From positions 1-46,235 of the forward strand of contig CAMJHQ010000027.1 in the NCBI GenBank assembly GCA_946405625.1: DNA of 46,235 nucleotides. The letters run 5' to 3'. Positions 44,119 to 46,235 of this stretch are shown in pieces (position 1 is the first letter of the stretch; each line of letters starts with the position of its first letter). Below the pieces are notes generated by a model. The model was not told the DNA's origin and made no database searches. It was given only the letters and a program-made list of their open reading frames with translations. Origin of the DNA: an uncultured Lachnospiraceae bacterium. Its GTDB lineage: Bacteria > Bacillota > Clostridia > Lachnospirales > Lachnospiraceae. The translations under genes were made by a program, and so were the position numbers.

Positions 44119-44229
44119 CAGCTTCTTCGCGACTTGATGGAGCTTCTTCGCGACTTGACGCAGCTACTTCGCGACTTGATGCAGCTACTTCGCGACTTGA
44201 TGCAGCTTCTTCGCGACTTGACGCAGCTT
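44119..44229. repeat. 21-bp tandem repeats upstream of the cyclophilin gene
   Basis: Five full units and part of a sixth, starting at 44119, 44140, 44161, 44182, 44203 and 44224, each CAGCTTCTTCGCGACTTGAT with small changes. The unit contains TCGCGA and is a multiple of three, so two plus-strand frames stay open. One frame (44071-44370) would give a 99-residue peptide with the heptad LLRDLMQ, but there is no ribosome site. The rest of the 43909-44507 gap holds only the possible promoter. Confidence 0.9.
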
Positions 44230-44507
44230 TCATGCAAATATCAATTAGCGAATTGGCTACATTCTAGTCTGTTGGTCGACTGCAGTTTAGCGGATTATAA
44301 TCCGGTGGATCAGCTATCTTTTTTGCTGGCTAGTGTTGCTTTGTGGATTAAAATCAGGTTGATTGGATAACTGTTTTGCTGATCGACTTCTATAGTTTCC
44401 TTGAACATATTGGTCAGCATAGCAATCCAAGGATATGTGAGCTCATCAAAAATCAAAAAACACGAATTTGTAACAACATTATAAATATGAAAATGAGGTA
44501 AATAATT

Positions 44508-45032
44508 ATGGCAAATCCAGTAGTTACCATTACAATGGAGGACGGTTCAGTTATCAAAGCTGAGCTTTATCCTGAAATCGCACCTAATACCGTAAACAAT
44601 TTCATCTCTCTTATTAAGAAGAATTTCTATGACGGAGTTATTTTCCACAGAGTAATTCCGGGATTCATGATTCAGGGCGGTGATCCTGAAGGACGCGGTA
44701 CAGGCGGACCTGGATATTCAATAAAGGGAGAATTCTCTTCTAACGGTTTCAAAAACGATCTGAAGCACGAGACAGGTGTACTCTCTATGGCACGTTCAAT
44801 GCGCCCGGACAGTGCAGGCTCACAGTTCTTCATCATGCATGAGACATCTCCACACCTTGACGGAGAATATGCCGCATTCGGAAAAGTTATCGAAGGCCAG
44901 GATGTCGTAGACAGAATCGCACTTACAAAGACCGCTTGGGCAGATAAGCCTATCGAGCCACAGGTTATGAAGACTGTTACAGTAGAAACCTTCGGCGTTG
45001 ACTATCCGGAACCGGATATCATAAGTGAGTAA
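44508..45032 (+). CDS. Cyclophilin-type peptidyl-prolyl isomerase
   Basis: The 174-residue cytoplasmic protein (no signal peptide) catalyses proline cis-trans isomerisation during folding. Family motifs are FHRVIPGFMIQGGDPEG, GTGGPGYSI, SMARSMRPDSAGSQFFI and HLDGEYAAFGKVIEG. The active-site arginine (HRVIP) and the QFFI core are present; the length is typical of small bacterial enzymes. A TGAGGT ribosome site precedes the ATG. Its stop codon falls in the first of five 23-bp tandem repeats, and a strong terminator follows. Confidence 0.96.
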   Translation: MANPVVTITMEDGSVIKAELYPEIAPNTVNNFISLIKKNFYDGVIFHRVIPGFMIQGGDPEGRGTGGPGYSIKGEFSSNGFKNDLKHETGVLSMARSMRPDSAGSQFFIMHETSPHLDGEYAAFGKVIEGQDVVDRIALTKTAWADKPIEPQVMKTVTVETFGVDYPEPDIISE

Positions 45033-45137
45033 AGACTAGCCACTTAAGTGAGTAAAAACAAGCTATTTAAGTGAGTAAAAACAAGCTATTTAAGTGAGTA
45101 AAAACAAGCCACTTAAGTGAGTAAAAACAAGCTATTT
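45023..45137 (+). repeat. 23-bp tandem repeats on the cyclophilin stop codon
   Basis: Five units starting at 45023, 45046, 45069, 45092 and 45115, each AAGTGAGTAAAAACAAGC plus five bases. The first unit contains the real stop TAA. Because 23 is not divisible by three and each unit holds TGA and TAA in two frames, all reading frames end inside the tract. Confidence 0.93.
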
Positions 45138-45166
45138 AGCGAATATTGATTTCAACAGAAGCCAAT

Positions 45167-45222
45167 AACGGCTGCCACATTCCCCGATTTTCGGACTATG
45201 TGGCAGCCGTTTTCTCTTTTTT
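45167..45222 (+). terminator. Terminator of the cyclophilin gene
   Basis: Arms AACGGCTGCCACAT (45167-45180) and ATGTGGCAGCCGTT (45198-45211) form a perfect ~14-bp hairpin with an inner CCGA-TTTT-CGG loop stem; a T-rich run follows. The loop text resembles the array B units that begin 40 bp later. Confidence 0.94.
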
Positions 45223-45259
45223 TCTTTTTTTACTTTTTTCTTGCGCTTTCCGGTTGATT

Positions 45260-46026
45260 TACTAACAATTTCTCCGATTCCTCGATTCTGTTAGTACAGG
45301 GCTTCTCTCAGCACCTGGATTATCCATTATTTTACTAACAATTCCCCCGATTTCTCGATTTTATTAGTAGTGAGCTTTTCTCGGCTCCTGGATTTCCCTT
45401 TTATTTACTAACAATTTCTCCGATTCTTCGATTCTGTTAGTAGCGGGCTTCTCTCAGCGCCTGGATTTTCCATTATTTTACTAACAATTCCCCCGATTTC
45501 TCGATTTTATTAGTAGTGAGCTTTTCTCGGCTCCTGGATTTCCCTTTGATTTACTAACAATTTCTCCGATTCTTCGATTCTGTTAGTAGAGGGCTTCTCT
45601 CAGTGCCTGGATTTTCCATTATTTTACTAACAATTCCCCCGATTTCTCGATTTTATAAGTAGTGAGCTTTTCTCGACTCCTGGATTTCCGGTTGATTTAC
45701 TAACAATTTCTCCGATTCTTCGATTCTGTTAGTACAGGGCTTCTCTCAGTGCCTGGATTTTCCATTATTTTACTAACAATTCCCCCGATTTCTCGATTTT
45801 ATTAGTAGTGAGCTTTTCTCGGCTCCTGGATTTCCCTTTGATTTACTAACAATTTCTCCGATTCTTCAATTCTGTTAGTACAGGGCTTCTCTCAGTGCCT
45901 GGATTTTCCATTATTTTACTAACAATTCCCCCGATTTCTCGATTTTATTAGTAGTGAGCTTTTCTCGGCTCCTGGATTTCCCTTTGATTTACTAACAATT
46001 TCTCCGATTCTTCGATTCTGTTAGTA
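45260..46026. repeat. Array B: eleven 73-bp units with inverted TACTAACA/TGTTAGTA arms
   Basis: TACTAACA occurs at 45260, 45333, 45406, 45479, 45552, 45625, 45698, 45771, 45844, 45917 and 45990, exactly 73 bp apart. In each unit a right arm TGTTAGTA or TATTAGTA follows after 21 nt. Two sequence subtypes alternate strictly (six of one, five of the other), so the higher-order unit is 146 bp. One right arm (near 45655) has a base change. No gene is present. Confidence 0.95.
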
Positions 46027-46042
46027 CAGGGGGCTTCTCTAA

Positions 46043-46235
46043 GCTAACCACCTGCCTGTTTTCACTTGCCTGGTTAGCTCTTCTCTTCAATCACCACGCC
46101 CTTTTTACTTCAAAAAGCTAACCACTTGCCTGTTTTCACTTGCTTGGTTAGCCTTTTCCTTCAATTCCCTCACTCTTTTCACTTCAAAAAGCTAACCACT
46201 TGCCTGTTTTCACTTGCTTGGTTAGCCTTTTCCTT
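46043..46235. repeat. Array C: 74-bp units with GCTAACC/GGTTAGC arms, cut by the window end
   Basis: GCTAACC occurs at 46043, 46117 and 46191 (74-bp period); each is followed after 22 nt by GGTTAGC. Arms, spacing and period equal array A, but the loop and linker sequences are different. The array continues past the window end. Confidence 0.93.

Noticed and set aside
44071-44370. Real coding gene for a 99-residue coiled-coil peptide
   Set aside because: No Shine-Dalgarno site, a second frame is equally open because of the 21-bp repeats, and the C-terminal part has no recognisable features; kept only as a finding.
45260-46026. Integron attC sites (TAACAATT and GTTAG words resemble attC ends)
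   Set aside because: The right arms do not fit GTTRRRY, the units are only 73 bp with no cassette genes, and there is no integrase in the window.

Overview
The window looks like a chromosomal segment of an anaerobic Gram-positive Clostridia-type bacterium, most likely Lachnospiraceae. This is inferred from the moderately AT-rich DNA, strong purine-rich Shine-Dalgarno sites, a tryptophan T-box leader, a LytTR regulator, a GerMN domain and clostridial-style motifs. There are no tRNA, rRNA, CRISPR or transposase genes. Nearly all genes lie on the minus strand. The exceptions are a TetR regulator, an M23 cell-wall peptidase and a cyclophilin.

Layout. 1-2138: pyruvate kinase and a small membrane coiled-coil protein. 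2351-3850: an array of 74-bp repeats carrying inverted GCTAACC/GGTTAGC arms, next to a predicted PD-(D/E)XK nuclease gene with a solo repeat arm in its putative promoter. 3896-12013: a ppk / histidine kinase-GerMN fusion / comEC cluster. 12180-18279: an export block (heptad-repeat lipoprotein, MmpL/RND exporter, LemA) with a divergent TetR gene. 18463-23109: M23 murein hydrolase, zinc-ribbon acyltransferase, membrane protein and LytTR regulator. 23418-31754: a T-box-controlled trp operon with the order trpD-trpC-trpF/GNAT-trpB-trpD2-trpC2-trpF2-trpA; trpE and trpG are absent. 31826-41080: a five-gene minus-strand cluster (REC-GGDEF, hybrid kinase with HPt, hybrid kinase fused to DegV, MBOAT acyltransferase, DHHW/SGNH-like protein). 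This looks like signal-controlled O-acylation of a surface polymer. 41170-43908: an HD-GYP protein and an unknown protein. 44508-45032: cyclophilin. 45260-46235: two further arrays of ~73-74-bp inverted-arm repeats that run off the window end.

The most unusual signals are: (1) the three ~74-bp arrays, which share a CTAAC/GTTAG arm core and near-constant arm spacing, plus the nuclease gene whose putative promoter carries both arm types; (2) the kinase-DegV, kinase-GerMN and TrpF-GNAT fusions; (3) the doubled trpDCF set, whose second copy has altered catalytic motifs and does not look like a recent duplicate; (4) repeated short tandem duplications placed exactly on gene starts or stops (pyk, kinase/comEC, trpC, tetR, M23, cyclophilin); (5) two intrinsic terminators so close to the next start codon that no promoter fits between them, suggesting attenuation or read-through.
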